Part shown: positions 1 to 8,649 of the stretch, in pieces
Layout of the letters: every line of letters starts with the position of its first letter
Position numbering within the stretch: the stretch's first letter is position 1
DNA from: DASUFP01 sp036274495
GTDB taxonomy: Bacteria; Bacteroidota; Bacteroidia; AKYH767-A; OLB10
Length of the DNA: 64,000 nt
Reading direction: 5' to 3'
Assembly (NCBI GenBank): GCA_036274495.1
Contig: DASUFP010000039.1
Coordinates: forward strand, 1 to 64,000
Translations under genes and position numbers: made by a program
The notes under the pieces: generated by a model
Databases searched by the model: none
The model's input: the letters and a program-made list of their open reading frames with translations, nothing else
What the model was told of the DNA's origin: nothing

Positions 1-329
1 TAACCAAACGCATTTTTGATTCCAACTTTATCGGCAATAATATTCGCTGTAGCCGGAAACAACATGTCGGGGGTAGCGGTAGCACAAAGAATCATGTCGA
101 TTTCTCCGGGTTGAGTACCGCTTTTTTTAAGAAGTCCGGCTACGGCCTGATATCCCAGATCGGAAGTAGCGAGACCTTTACCTTTCAGAATACGCCGTTC
201 TTTGATTCCTGTTCGTGAAGTAATCCACTCGTCGTTTGTGTCTACCATTTTCTCCAGTTCTTTGTTGCTGAGAACGAAATCGGGGACCCAACCATTGACG
301 GCGGTAATAGCAGCTCGAATTTTCTCCAT
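1..329 (-). CDS. fabH: 3-oxoacyl-ACP synthase III (KAS III), 3' part outside window
   Basis: Only the N-terminal 109 residues lie in the window; the gene runs off the left edge. KAS III starts fatty-acid synthesis by condensing acetyl-CoA with malonyl-ACP in the cytoplasm. The visible part has the family's N-terminal signature: the segment DEWITSRTGI at about residues 33-42, then ERRI and, near the edge, the ATATPD stretch that precedes the catalytic cysteine (not in view). ATG at 329 starts 3 bp after the plsX stop, so the two genes are very probably cotranscribed, as in other Bacteroidota. The active-site Cys/His/Asn cannot be checked here. Confidence 0.93.
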   Translation of the reverse strand, partial: MEKIRAAITAVNGWVPDFVLSNKELEKMVDTNDEWITSRTGIKERRILKGKGLATSDLGYQAVAGLLKKSGTQPGEIDMILCATATPDMLFPATANIIADKVGIKNAFG

Positions 330-332
330 ATC

Positions 333-1301
333 TTATTTCTGCACCTGTTCTGTAACCGGAAGTCCGGAAAGTGCCAGCGCAATTTTTTCTGAAAGTGCGG
401 CGGCCACCACATCTTTGGTGAGATGAATCATATTTTTAATTGCCTTGGCATTTGAAATTCCATGGGCAATAACAACGGTACCGTTTACTCCGAGCACGGG
501 AGTGCCGCCGTAATTTTCATAGTCGAAACGATCGAAATAAGCATCGTGAATTCCTCTTTTTTTAATGAGTGAATAAAACGATTCAGCTTCTTTCAGGATT
601 ACGTTTCCGGTAAACCCATCACATACAATTACATCAGCACTGCTGTTAAACAAATCGCGCCCTTCAACATTGCCGATAAAATGAATGTGTGGTGTTTGTT
701 TCAGCAGCTGATGTGTTTCTTTTGTAAGAAGGTTACCTTTTTCTTCTTCTTCACCAATGTTCATCAATCCAACTTTAGGGTTGGAAATATGATAAACGTT
801 TTCGGCAAAAACAGAACCGAGCACTGCAAACTGCTGCAGCACTTCAGGTTTGCAATCGGCATTGATTCCGACGTCAAGAATAATTCCGACACCTCCATCT
901 TCTTTTGGCAGAATAGATGAAATTGCAGGGCGCAGTATCCCCTGGATGGGTTTAACCGCGAGCATTGAGCCAACCATCATAGCTCCGGTATTACCGGCGC
1001 TGGCAAAAGCGTCAATGCGACCTTCTTTGAGAAGTCTGAATCCTACAGCAATACTGCTGTCGGTTTTTTGTGAAAATGCTTTGGTAGGATGTTCGGCCAT
1101 GCCGATCACCTGGGTGGTTCCGACAAATTCAAAATCGTTTTCGTTACCATTATGCTGACGTATGATTGCACGTGTTTGTGCTTCATCGCCAACAAGGACA
1201 AGGCTGAAACCGGAACCCAGTTCGCGCTTTGCCTGAATGGCACCCAACGTGGTTTCAAGGGGAGCGAAATCCCCTCCCATGATGTCAATGCCGATTCTCA
1301 T
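333..1301 (-). CDS. plsX: Phosphate acyltransferase PlsX
   Basis: PlsX converts acyl-ACP to acyl-phosphate, feeding PlsY in phospholipid synthesis; it is a peripheral membrane enzyme. The 322-residue length is normal. It opens with MRIGIDIMGGDFAPLE, the family's N-terminal glycine/aspartate signature. VCDGFTGNVILK is at about residue 228, and SALSG-like C-terminal residues follow. It sits between rpmF (30 bp upstream) and fabH (3 bp downstream) on the same strand, the standard rpmF-plsX-fabH arrangement. Nothing looks truncated or unusual. Confidence 0.96.
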   Translation of the reverse strand: MRIGIDIMGGDFAPLETTLGAIQAKRELGSGFSLVLVGDEAQTRAIIRQHNGNENDFEFVGTTQVIGMAEHPTKAFSQKTDSSIAVGFRLLKEGRIDAFASAGNTGAMMVGSMLAVKPIQGILRPAISSILPKEDGGVGIILDVGINADCKPEVLQQFAVLGSVFAENVYHISNPKVGLMNIGEEEEKGNLLTKETHQLLKQTPHIHFIGNVEGRDLFNSSADVIVCDGFTGNVILKEAESFYSLIKKRGIHDAYFDRFDYENYGGTPVLGVNGTVVIAHGISNAKAIKNMIHLTKDVVAAALSEKIALALSGLPVTEQVQK

Positions 1302-1330
1302 CTGTTGCAGATAAGTTTCTGTCCTGTCAA

Positions 1331-1519
1331 TTAAGCGACAGCTTGCTCCATTACCACTTTACCTTTATAGTACATCTTTCCTTCGTGCCAGTAGGCGCGG
1401 TGGAACAGGTGCGACTCTCCGGTTGTTGCGCAAATGGCAACTGTTGGTGCTACAGCCTTATAGTGCGTTCTGCGTTTTGCTGAGCGCGACTTGGAATGTT
1501 TGTGTTTTGGATTTGGCAT
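1331..1519 (-). CDS. rpmF: 50S ribosomal protein L32
   Basis: The protein has 62 residues and is very basic. It begins MPNPKHKHSKSRSAKRRTH, the L32 N-terminus that packs into the large ribosomal subunit. It lacks the zinc-binding cysteine pairs found in some L32 proteins; the single cysteine in VAICATTGE is not part of a CxxC. It lies in the DUF177-rpmF-plsX-fabH gene string, 14 bp from the DUF177 gene, so ribosome and lipid genes are probably cotranscribed. Confidence 0.95.
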   Translation of the reverse strand: MPNPKHKHSKSRSAKRRTHYKAVAPTVAICATTGESHLFHRAYWHEGKMYYKGKVVMEQAVA

Positions 1520-1533
1520 AATTGTAACTATTA

Positions 1534-2073
1534 CTAATTGTCTCTAAGTTTAATTTTTTTCAATGCATCCCATCTGGGATCTTCAGGTTTTTCTTCATCA
1601 GATACTTCCAGGTCGTTCATTCTGGAAATAAATTCAGGATCACATCCCGATGTGCCGTCCGCCTTATCAGGATGTACAACACGATAAGGAATCTGCAGGC
1701 TTATGAAATCATAAATGTGCTGTGCAACATTGATTTCATGTGATCCATGCGGAATAACAACCACTTCATCATCATCACCCTGCTGTTCGTCACCAAATTT
1801 TACAATAACTCCCTGCAAGGTATCTACAGGCATCATAAATGGTTCCAGACAACGGTCGCATGTCACTTTTACGTTGCCTTGCAAACGGAATAAAAGCGTA
1901 AGCGATTCATTTGTTTTATGAAGGTCGAGATCGACATGTACCTCGGCTTCATTAATAACCGTATTTTCGAATAATACAAAGAACGAATCATCAATTTCAA
2001 ACGCAAACTGATGATGCCCGGTGGCAAGCCCCACAAACGGGATCGTAAATTTTTCAAACCGACCCATTTTCAT
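1534..2073 (-). CDS. DUF177 (YceD-like) protein
   Basis: This is a DUF177/YceD family member, the usual partner of rpmF. In other bacteria the family is linked to 23S rRNA accumulation. The CDRCLEPF motif (about residue 85 from the chosen start) is the family's cysteine signature, and a second cysteine occurs in SGCDPEF. The C-terminus ends in EKPEDPRWDALKKIKLRDN, typical of Bacteroidota members. The frame is open to an ATG at 2253, but the extra 60 residues look unlike the family and would overlap the divergent promoter region. I therefore chose ATG 2073 (MKMGRFEKF); ATG 2067 is equally possible. Confidence 0.85.
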   Translation of the reverse strand: MKMGRFEKFTIPFVGLATGHHQFAFEIDDSFFVLFENTVINEAEVHVDLDLHKTNESLTLLFRLQGNVKVTCDRCLEPFMMPVDTLQGVIVKFGDEQQGDDDEVVVIPHGSHEINVAQHIYDFISLQIPYRVVHPDKADGTSGCDPEFISRMNDLEVSDEEKPEDPRWDALKKIKLRDN

Positions 2074-2235
2074 AACAACCCACACATCGGGAGAAGCGGG
2101 CAAAGTTACGGAATAAGCCTGATTTGAGAAAAAAACATGGATATTAACACGTGTTAATAATCGCAACTTGCTATTATTCAGCCACTTAAAACTTAGGGGA
2201 CATTTAACATCCTCATCTTTGCTGAGGCTGTCGGC

Positions 2236-2267
2236 TTGCATATGTGCCGCCATTTCAAATACCTTTG
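2236..2267 (+). promoter_or_regulatory. Putative Bacteroidota-type promoter
   Basis: TTG at 2236-2238 and TACCTTTG at 2260-2267 are separated by 21 bp and fit the -33 / -7 (TAnnTTTG) pattern of Bacteroidota vegetative promoters. Transcription would begin near 2274, 16 bp before ATG 2290. This supports the 2290 start over an in-frame ATG at 2236, which would lie inside the promoter. Inferred from pattern only. Confidence 0.45.
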
Positions 2268-2289
2268 CAAAAAAACCAACCTCAGTTAT

Positions 2290-3585
2290 ATGCCTATTTC
2301 ATCCACTAAAAAGCTCTTTATTTTATTTGTTGCTCTTTTTACCGTTCATTTCTCTGCATTTAGTCAATGTAACTGGCAGACAGAGGTGTCCGATGATTTT
2401 GAATATACCACCATTTGCCCTTACCTGATTCCAGGGACAACTGTTCATAATACACCCCAGCAATTTGCGGTACACGGAGGCTCTTACTCTTTATATCTCA
2501 ATTTTATAAATTGTACGGGGGGTACGGGAACCTGCGCAGGCGACAAAGTTTTTGAAAGAAAATTTGTGGTTTGCCCGTTTCAGCGATACAGAGCTTCGGC
2601 GTGGCTAACCACTTCTTTCAGCGGCACTCAATGCAACATGCATATAAAGGTAACGGACAACAGCGGCACTGTTTTAAATGACCAGCTTCAGTTATTGGCT
2701 CCGTACGCACCAAGCTGGATCCAATACCAATCGGGTGATTTAATTCCACAATCCGATACACTGATTTTTACCATGTATACTAACGTTGGCGGCGGAGGCG
2801 GTAATGATTTAAGCATGGATGACTTTTTATTTGAAAAATGTTTACAGCCGTATACGGGTACTACATCAACATCCATTTGCACCAACGCAACTCCTGTTAA
2901 CTTGTTCGGACAGCTGATTTACACAAATGATACCACAGGAACCTGGTCGGGAGCGTCTCCATTATCAGGCGGATATCAGGGCACATTTGACCCATTAACA
3001 AATATAACCGGCGCATACATATATAATAGCTTTCCGTATGGCCAGGGTTGTCCTGCAGGTAACGACACCATTAATGCCACAGCTGACTTAGCCCCGGTTG
3101 CCGATTTAGGTCCCGATACAACCATTTGTACAACTCAAAACATTGTGCTGAATCCTAATTCGGGTAACGGAAATACCTATCTATGGAACAATGGTGTTAC
3201 AGGACCTACTCTTCTGGCATTTAATACCAGCGGTCTGGCAGATACTGTTACGTATAGTGTTACTGTTACCGCACAAAATGGTTGTGCAGTTTCAGACTCA
3301 GTAGATGTTATTTTTGTTGTATGCAGTTCGCTTGACGACCTGTCAACTGCCGGCAATTTCTCTTTTTATCCTAATCCTGCAACCGGCTTTATCAAGGTTA
3401 AGGTTACAGCAGCATCTGCTGAGTGCATTATTTACGACATGAATGGAAGAATAGTTCAACAGACATTGCTGAATCCAGGCGAACAGCAAGTTGATGTGTC
3501 TTCATTGGTTGCCGGTAATTATTCTATTTTGACAAGGACCTCCCGGGGAGAAGTCTACACTGCCAAATTGCAGATTAACCAATAG
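2290..3585 (+). CDS. Secreted T9SS sorting-domain protein
   Basis: The protein has 431 residues. A signal peptide (KKLFILFVALFTVHFSAFSQ, cleavage after about residue 24) is followed by a cysteine-containing jelly-roll-like N-terminal region, a middle part with the LGPDTTIC / NPNSG / YLWNNG pattern of Ig/PKD-like repeats, and a C-terminal type IX sorting domain beginning FSFYPNPATG at about residue 355 and ending with VYTAKLQINQ. It is therefore predicted to cross the outer membrane by T9SS and be surface-anchored or released. The function of the N-terminal region is not recognised. It stands alone between divergent DUF177 and convergent mscS. Confidence 0.85.
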   Translation: MPISSTKKLFILFVALFTVHFSAFSQCNWQTEVSDDFEYTTICPYLIPGTTVHNTPQQFAVHGGSYSLYLNFINCTGGTGTCAGDKVFERKFVVCPFQRYRASAWLTTSFSGTQCNMHIKVTDNSGTVLNDQLQLLAPYAPSWIQYQSGDLIPQSDTLIFTMYTNVGGGGGNDLSMDDFLFEKCLQPYTGTTSTSICTNATPVNLFGQLIYTNDTTGTWSGASPLSGGYQGTFDPLTNITGAYIYNSFPYGQGCPAGNDTINATADLAPVADLGPDTTICTTQNIVLNPNSGNGNTYLWNNGVTGPTLLAFNTSGLADTVTYSVTVTAQNGCAVSDSVDVIFVVCSSLDDLSTAGNFSFYPNPATGFIKVKVTAASAECIIYDMNGRIVQQTLLNPGEQQVDVSSLVAGNYSILTRTSRGEVYTAKLQINQ

Positions 3586-3639
3586 CGTTAAACCGTAAGG
3601 TATATAATTCACAAAACGCAAAACAGGAATCCCGGCCGA

Positions 3640-4470
3640 TCAATGCTGAGGGGGATTGGTACTACCTGAAACCCTGATACCCGGCACCGGACTTTCTATT
3701 CCGTTTTCTCTGAACGACTTTAATATCATTAGCCGGATTTCGCCGAGAAGGCGTCCAACTGCAAGAACCTCCTCTGACCAAAAAAGGATTCTTAGTTCGA
3801 CGGCATGGTCGTAAAACCGTTCAATACGTGCGTAGGGTGCCGGCGTTTTAGCAACCTTAGGATGTGTTAAAGCAATTCGCTGCATCATATCAATAGCCTT
3901 CTCCACATCAGATGCGAGCACTTTTAACTCGACATAATGCCGATTGATATTTCGTTGAGTTGACCAGTTAATAATTTCGTTTTTTGTAAAAAACGAGTTA
4001 GGAATTATAATCTCGTGCTCTTCTCTTGTTTTCACCAATGAAGTTCGCAATCTGATTGCAAGCACCTCTACTCTTTTATCGCCGACCTGAATTACGTTTC
4101 CCACTTTTATTGAACCGTCAATTAATAAGATGAGTCCCGAAAGGAAGTCATTAAAAATACTTTGCAATCCAAGGCCTATTCCGACAAACAACGCCGCAGA
4201 ACCTGCAATTAAAACGCTGATGTCGATTCCAAGCAGTTTTAACGCTGATGAAATAAAAATTACAATAATAAAATACTTAATAATCGTATAAAAAGTGTTT
4301 TGCTGTGATTCAGAAAATCGCGAGTACTTAAACAAAACCTTTCTGATAAATTGCAAAAAAACTACTACGGCCAGTGCCAGTACAATAACATAGATGACCC
4401 GCGCCAGTGTAAGTGAATAGTTACTGAATCTCACGAGTTCATATTGCAGGAAGTTGCTATCCATATTCAA
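3640..4470 (-). CDS. MscS-family mechanosensitive channel
   Basis: The protein has 276 residues with three membrane segments near residues 18-42, 60-84 and 88-112. The third is Gly/Ala-rich (AGSAALFVGIGLGLQ), the pore helix of MscS. The beta domain follows with GDKRVEV, then IIIPNSFF, the conserved PNS turn, and a C-terminal alpha/beta part. MscS channels open under membrane tension to release solutes. It is a short, single-module member with no extra periplasmic domain. A monocistronic unit is likely, since the neighbouring DUF1801 gene is 36 bp upstream on the same strand but unrelated. Confidence 0.92.
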   Translation of the reverse strand: MNMDSNFLQYELVRFSNYSLTLARVIYVIVLALAVVVFLQFIRKVLFKYSRFSESQQNTFYTIIKYFIIVIFISSALKLLGIDISVLIAGSAALFVGIGLGLQSIFNDFLSGLILLIDGSIKVGNVIQVGDKRVEVLAIRLRTSLVKTREEHEIIIPNSFFTKNEIINWSTQRNINRHYVELKVLASDVEKAIDMMQRIALTHPKVAKTPAPYARIERFYDHAVELRILFWSEEVLAVGRLLGEIRLMILKSFRENGIESPVPGIRVSGSTNPPQH

Positions 4471-4506
4471 ATCATTTAAATTTATTTGAGCCGAAATTAT
4501 CAGCCG

Positions 4507-4914
4507 CTAATTTTGTCTGTCTATTTGAACTGCCTCCAAAACATAGGACTTCAACAAATCAAAGTTAATTTCTTCCAATGTAAAAAAATCCTTCCAATAA
4601 ACCTGTTTTCTATTTCCTTTATCGAGAAATTGAATTTTATCATTTAGCAGATGGCCTGATGTAAATCCCATCCGCACCCCCTTATTTGCAACACCTCCCC
4701 ATTTGACTGATCCGGGCCATATAAAACAAATTCTTTTCCGGCACGAATAATAGGGAACATTATATGACAACTTCTCTTTCACTTCAGGAATCCATTTTAA
4801 CAATGCTTCCCGTAAAGCTTCAACAATTACTCTTTCACCTTTAGGCAAAAACTGTAAAAACTCAGAAATGTCTTTAAAATCAACTTCCTGCATTTTTGTT
4901 TTACGCGTTGCCAT
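4507..4914 (-). CDS. DUF1801 domain protein
   Basis: This is a small cytoplasmic protein of the DUF1801/YdhG-like fold. The signature runs from VIVEALREALLKWIPEVKE through LSYNVPYYS to the WPGSVKWGG and GVRMGFTSG segments. The biochemical role of the family is not established; members resemble iron-chaperone frataxin-like folds. ATG 4914 (MATRKTK) was chosen because the 11 upstream residues to 4947 are not typical. An inner ATG at 4893 is also possible. The 288 bp upstream (4915-5202) hold no gene that I can see. Confidence 0.8.
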   Translation of the reverse strand: MATRKTKMQEVDFKDISEFLQFLPKGERVIVEALREALLKWIPEVKEKLSYNVPYYSCRKRICFIWPGSVKWGGVANKGVRMGFTSGHLLNDKIQFLDKGNRKQVYWKDFFTLEEINFDLLKSYVLEAVQIDRQN

Positions 4915-5202
4915 ACAAACAGAGTGGATTTGCAACTGAGCCGGCACCCCAATTAAGAATGTGCATGATCTTAATAAAAACCAAAGTTAGTTGATATTGA
5001 TGCTGATTTCAAGACATTTACGCCTGACTTTAGCGCCGCATGGCAGCTTAATGAACTGTATATCAGATGATAGAATGAGACCCGGTTTGCCATTATAACA
5101 GTATTTCAGCTATTCAAGAACATCTGTTTTGGTACAAGCGGCGTTAATTGCCAGGAATAGATTAATTAATTTAGCCCATCCTTATGCTTTAATCAACTAA
5201 CC

Positions 5203-6504
5203 ATGGCCATCGATCAGCACGAATTACAACTCAGTATTAATCTTAATGTACGGGGAATTGGAAAGTCGGCAACGCTTGAGATAAATGAGCGCACCAAGCT
5301 GCTGGAGAAGTCGGGGCAGAAAATATTCCGCATGGGTCTTGGTCAGTCGCCATTCCCTGTACCCAACCAGGTTGTTGATGCGTTAAAGTTGAATGCACAT
5401 CGTAAAGACTATCTGGATGTTAAAGGTTTGCCTGAATTAAGAAAGGCGGTTGCAGGATTTCACGAAAAAAAGGATCTCTCCTTTTTTGATCCCAACAATA
5501 TTTTAATCGGGCCCGGATCGAAAGAGCTGATGTTTTTGTTAATGCTCTCCTTTTATGGAGAGATAATACTCCCGTCACCATCATGGGTATCGTATCATCC
5601 GCAGGCAAAAATTATCGGACGGCCGGTAACTGTCATTAAAACCACCTATGAAACAAAGTGGAAAATAACAGCAGAATTACTGGAGCGTAAAATTCATTCG
5701 CAAAACGATCTGGACCGGCCCCGAGTCATTGTTTTGAATTATCCTGCCAATCCCGATGGCATGACCTATAATGAAACGGAATTAAAGGATCTTGCTGCTG
5801 TTGGCAAAAAACACAACATAGTATTTTTGTCTGATGAAATTTATGGCATGCTTCATTTCGAAGGCCGTCATTTATCGATAGCCCGTTACTATCCTGAAGG
5901 CACCATCATTAGTTCAGGACTATCAAAATGGTGTGGTGCCGGTGGCTGGCGACTCGGAACATTCAGCTTCCCCGAATCGCTATCAAGGCTAATGGAAACA
6001 ATGGCTGCAGTTGCTAGTGAAACATTCACATCTGTTTCGGCGCCCATTCAATATGCTGCTGTCAGAGCATTTGAGTGTGGCATAAACGTGGAACGGTACT
6101 TATGGCGTGTCAGAAAAATCCTGAAGGCCCTTTGTGAAAAATGTGTAGAGATGTTACGTGCCGGGAATATCAAGGTTCACATGCCTGACGGCGCTTTTTA
6201 TCTCTTCGCCGATTTTACTCATTACAGAGATGTTATGGAAGCAAGAGGCATAACAGGCGGAAGCGAAATGTGCAAACAGTTGTTGGAACAAACGGGTGTG
6301 GCTATATTACCCGGCGAACATTTTAACCGTCCCGAACATGAGCTGACGGCACGTCTTGCACTTGTAAATTTTGACGGGTCCAAAGCACTGGCCAATCTGG
6401 AAACTATTCCGCTTGACGAACCGCTGCCTGAAAATTTTATTGAATTTTATTGCGGGGAAACTGTTGAAGCGATAAGAAGAATTGTAGAGTGGTGCAACAA
6501 CTGA
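5203..6504 (+). CDS. PLP-dependent class I/II aminotransferase
   Basis: Fold-type I aminotransferase of 433 residues. The PLP Schiff-base lysine is K242 in SGLSKWCGAGGWRLG, and the upstream LSDEIYG supplies the Asp that pairs with the pyridine nitrogen. NYPANPDG is the substrate-carboxylate region, and the C-terminal LPGEHF/ARLAL segment carries the arginine for alpha-carboxylate binding. The closest general resemblance is to aspartate/aromatic aminotransferases, but the true substrate cannot be read from sequence. It stands alone, converging on the cyclase gene. Confidence 0.9.
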   Translation: MAIDQHELQLSINLNVRGIGKSATLEINERTKLLEKSGQKIFRMGLGQSPFPVPNQVVDALKLNAHRKDYLDVKGLPELRKAVAGFHEKKDLSFFDPNNILIGPGSKELMFLLMLSFYGEIILPSPSWVSYHPQAKIIGRPVTVIKTTYETKWKITAELLERKIHSQNDLDRPRVIVLNYPANPDGMTYNETELKDLAAVGKKHNIVFLSDEIYGMLHFEGRHLSIARYYPEGTIISSGLSKWCGAGGWRLGTFSFPESLSRLMETMAAVASETFTSVSAPIQYAAVRAFECGINVERYLWRVRKILKALCEKCVEMLRAGNIKVHMPDGAFYLFADFTHYRDVMEARGITGGSEMCKQLLEQTGVAILPGEHFNRPEHELTARLALVNFDGSKALANLETIPLDEPLPENFIEFYCGETVEAIRRIVEWCNN

Positions 6505-6548
6505 GTGTTATAGAAAAATGCAGTACCTGCAGTTGTTCCCGAAACCAA

Positions 6549-8579
6549 TCAGGCAACAGTTTCGGCAACGGGGTTTTCATGGAGAATTTCCCTTTCGACA
6601 AAATACATATCTACTTCTCCAACATTTTTAGCACTGATTTTACCACGGTAGTGACATTCAAATTTGTCCTTTACCAGTTCAAATGTAGCGGCTGAAATAT
6701 TTACCTTACCGGGTGAGCCGTTGCTCTCCATTCTGCTTGCAATGTTTACGGTGCTTCCCCAGATATCATAAGCATACTTTCTCTTACCTACCACTCCGGC
6801 AGCAATGGGGCCTGTGTGGATTCCAACCCGTAAATTCCATGGATTTTTCCCTTCCTTTTCCCGTATGGCATTCTTCATGGACATATAATTAACGATTTCC
6901 AAGGCTGCCCTTACAATATTTACCGGGTGAACGGTATCTTCAACCGGAATTCCGCCTGCACACATATAAGCATCTCCAATGGTCTTTATTTTTTCCAGAT
7001 GATGTTTCTCGATGATATCATCAAAAGCACTGAAAAAATCATTCAATTCATCCACAATTTCCCTCGGCGTCATACCATCCGCAATTTTTGTAAAGTCTTT
7101 AAAATCGGTAAACAAAACGGAAACACTATCATAAAACCGCGGACGTGCATGACCGTTTCGCTCCAGTTCTTTTGCAACTGATGCCGGAAGAATATTCAAT
7201 AACAGTGTTTCGATTTTGGCTTTTTGCGAATCGAGGACTTTGTTAATCTTCACCTTTGCCAGGTAATTTCGGAAAATGATAAATAGAATTATTACTACCA
7301 GTCCCAGTCCAGCAAGTGATGCATTTTTTGCAAACCGCTGACGCTGCGCCAGCTGTTCGGCGATTTCTTTATCCTTATTGAGCAGTGAAATCTGACTTTG
7401 CTTTTTTTCAAGTTCATAGTCAAAAAGCTGTCCCGACATTTTCTGGTCGAACTCGATATTGTATAGTGTATCTTTTAAGCTGGTGAGTAAATTCTGATAG
7501 ATATATGCATTCTTAAAATCTTTGAGAGCAACATATGTTTGAGATAAGCCCCTGTAAGAATCTTTTAATTCTTCCTTTACGCCAATTTCAACACTCAGGT
7601 CTTTGGCTCTTTTATAATATTCCAGTGCTGTTTGAAAATCACCTTTTTTCAGACTGGTTTCGGCCAGCCCAATGAGTACCAGGGCAACATCTCTTTTAAG
7701 GTCCAGCCGTTCTGCAATTTCAAGCGCTTTTTTCTGATACGACTCGGCCGAAGCATAATCCTGAGCCCGCGCATACACCTTACCAATATATTGCAACGGA
7801 TAAGGCATACTTTCCTCTATTCCTCCTTCGCCGAATACTTTTGCAGCAGACAAAAATTCAACTTTAGCAAGGCTATCCTTACCCTGCTTGAAATAAATCT
7901 CGCCCATATTGGTTGCAACCGTTCCTTCCACATACGCATCTCCCAGCTTACGGGCATAGTCAATTGCCCTCTCATCATAACTAAGGGCTTTATCGAACTG
8001 TACTCTGTTCTTTCCATAAATAACACCAATGTTGGTGAGAGCAGCCATTTGCCTCACAGAGTCATTTATCTGTTCAGCAATTTTCAGAGATTTAATGTTG
8101 TACTCCAATGCCTTGTCATCTCTGCTCTGACTTTCATAAACCGCACCCAAATTGGAATACAACCGTGCAATGTTTGACTTGTCGCCTACCGAATCATACA
8201 TGGCTACTCCGAGTAACCAGTTGCTTACTGCTTCCTTATATTGTGACTGCTGATATTGCGAAAGGCCCAGGTAGCGGTAAGCAGCTGCCATACCTTTATA
8301 ATACCTGGTTCTTGAGGCGGCATTAAGGGCCTGGTTTGCATACTCTTCAGAAGCCTTGAGGTCGGAACCAATGGTTTCAATACTCATTTGAATGAGCACA
8401 TCCGCACGGGAACTATCACCATGAGTTGATGACAGCACTTTTTTCAAACTGTCTAACTGATCGGAGGCAAAGCTGGTAACCGATATCAAAACGGAGAAAA
8501 GCACAAAAAATAATTTGAATCCCCTCTTTCCCTTGATGGATTCCCCTGAAATAGAATTGATGTGTGCTTTGCGAATCAT
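6549..8579 (-). CDS. TPR-containing membrane adenylate cyclase (class III)
   Basis: The protein has 676 residues. The N-terminal hydrophobic segment (FKLFFVLFSVLISV, about residues 22-36) is a signal or anchor. About six tetratricopeptide repeats lie roughly at 40-370. Next are a coiled coil, one membrane helix (LAGLGLVVIILFIIF, about 425) and a class III cyclase domain at about 490-655. In the cyclase domain, LFTDFKDF carries the first metal Asp, IKTIGDAYM has the lysine, and YDIWGSTVNIASRM has the aspartate expected for ATP rather than GTP specificity, with the transition-state Asn and Arg. It therefore probably makes cAMP under control of a periplasmic TPR sensor. That orientation is inference. 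Confidence 0.9.
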   Translation of the reverse strand: MIRKAHINSISGESIKGKRGFKLFFVLFSVLISVTSFASDQLDSLKKVLSSTHGDSSRADVLIQMSIETIGSDLKASEEYANQALNAASRTRYYKGMAAAYRYLGLSQYQQSQYKEAVSNWLLGVAMYDSVGDKSNIARLYSNLGAVYESQSRDDKALEYNIKSLKIAEQINDSVRQMAALTNIGVIYGKNRVQFDKALSYDERAIDYARKLGDAYVEGTVATNMGEIYFKQGKDSLAKVEFLSAAKVFGEGGIEESMPYPLQYIGKVYARAQDYASAESYQKKALEIAERLDLKRDVALVLIGLAETSLKKGDFQTALEYYKRAKDLSVEIGVKEELKDSYRGLSQTYVALKDFKNAYIYQNLLTSLKDTLYNIEFDQKMSGQLFDYELEKKQSQISLLNKDKEIAEQLAQRQRFAKNASLAGLGLVVIILFIIFRNYLAKVKINKVLDSQKAKIETLLLNILPASVAKELERNGHARPRFYDSVSVLFTDFKDFTKIADGMTPREIVDELNDFFSAFDDIIEKHHLEKIKTIGDAYMCAGGIPVEDTVHPVNIVRAALEIVNYMSMKNAIREKEGKNPWNLRVGIHTGPIAAGVVGKRKYAYDIWGSTVNIASRMESNGSPGKVNISAATFELVKDKFECHYRGKISAKNVGEVDMYFVEREILHENPVAETVA

Positions 8580-8600
8580 TACCGGCTTAAAAATAATAAA

Positions 8601-8630
8601 AAAAGAGGGAGCCGTAAAGCCCCCTCTTTT
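8601..8630 (-). terminator. Intrinsic terminator
   Basis: A 9-bp perfect inverted repeat (AAAAGAGGG / CCCTCTTTT) with a 12-nt loop is followed, on the minus strand, by a T-run. It lies 20 bp after the stop of the 2282-residue secreted protein gene and fits its transcription stop. Confidence 0.8.
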
Positions 8631-8649
8631 AGGATGAATTTCTGCCTTG

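Noticed and set aside
2074..2253. N-terminal extension of the DUF177 protein by 60 residues
   Set aside because: It would overlap the divergent promoter at 2236-2267 and shows no family-like sequence.
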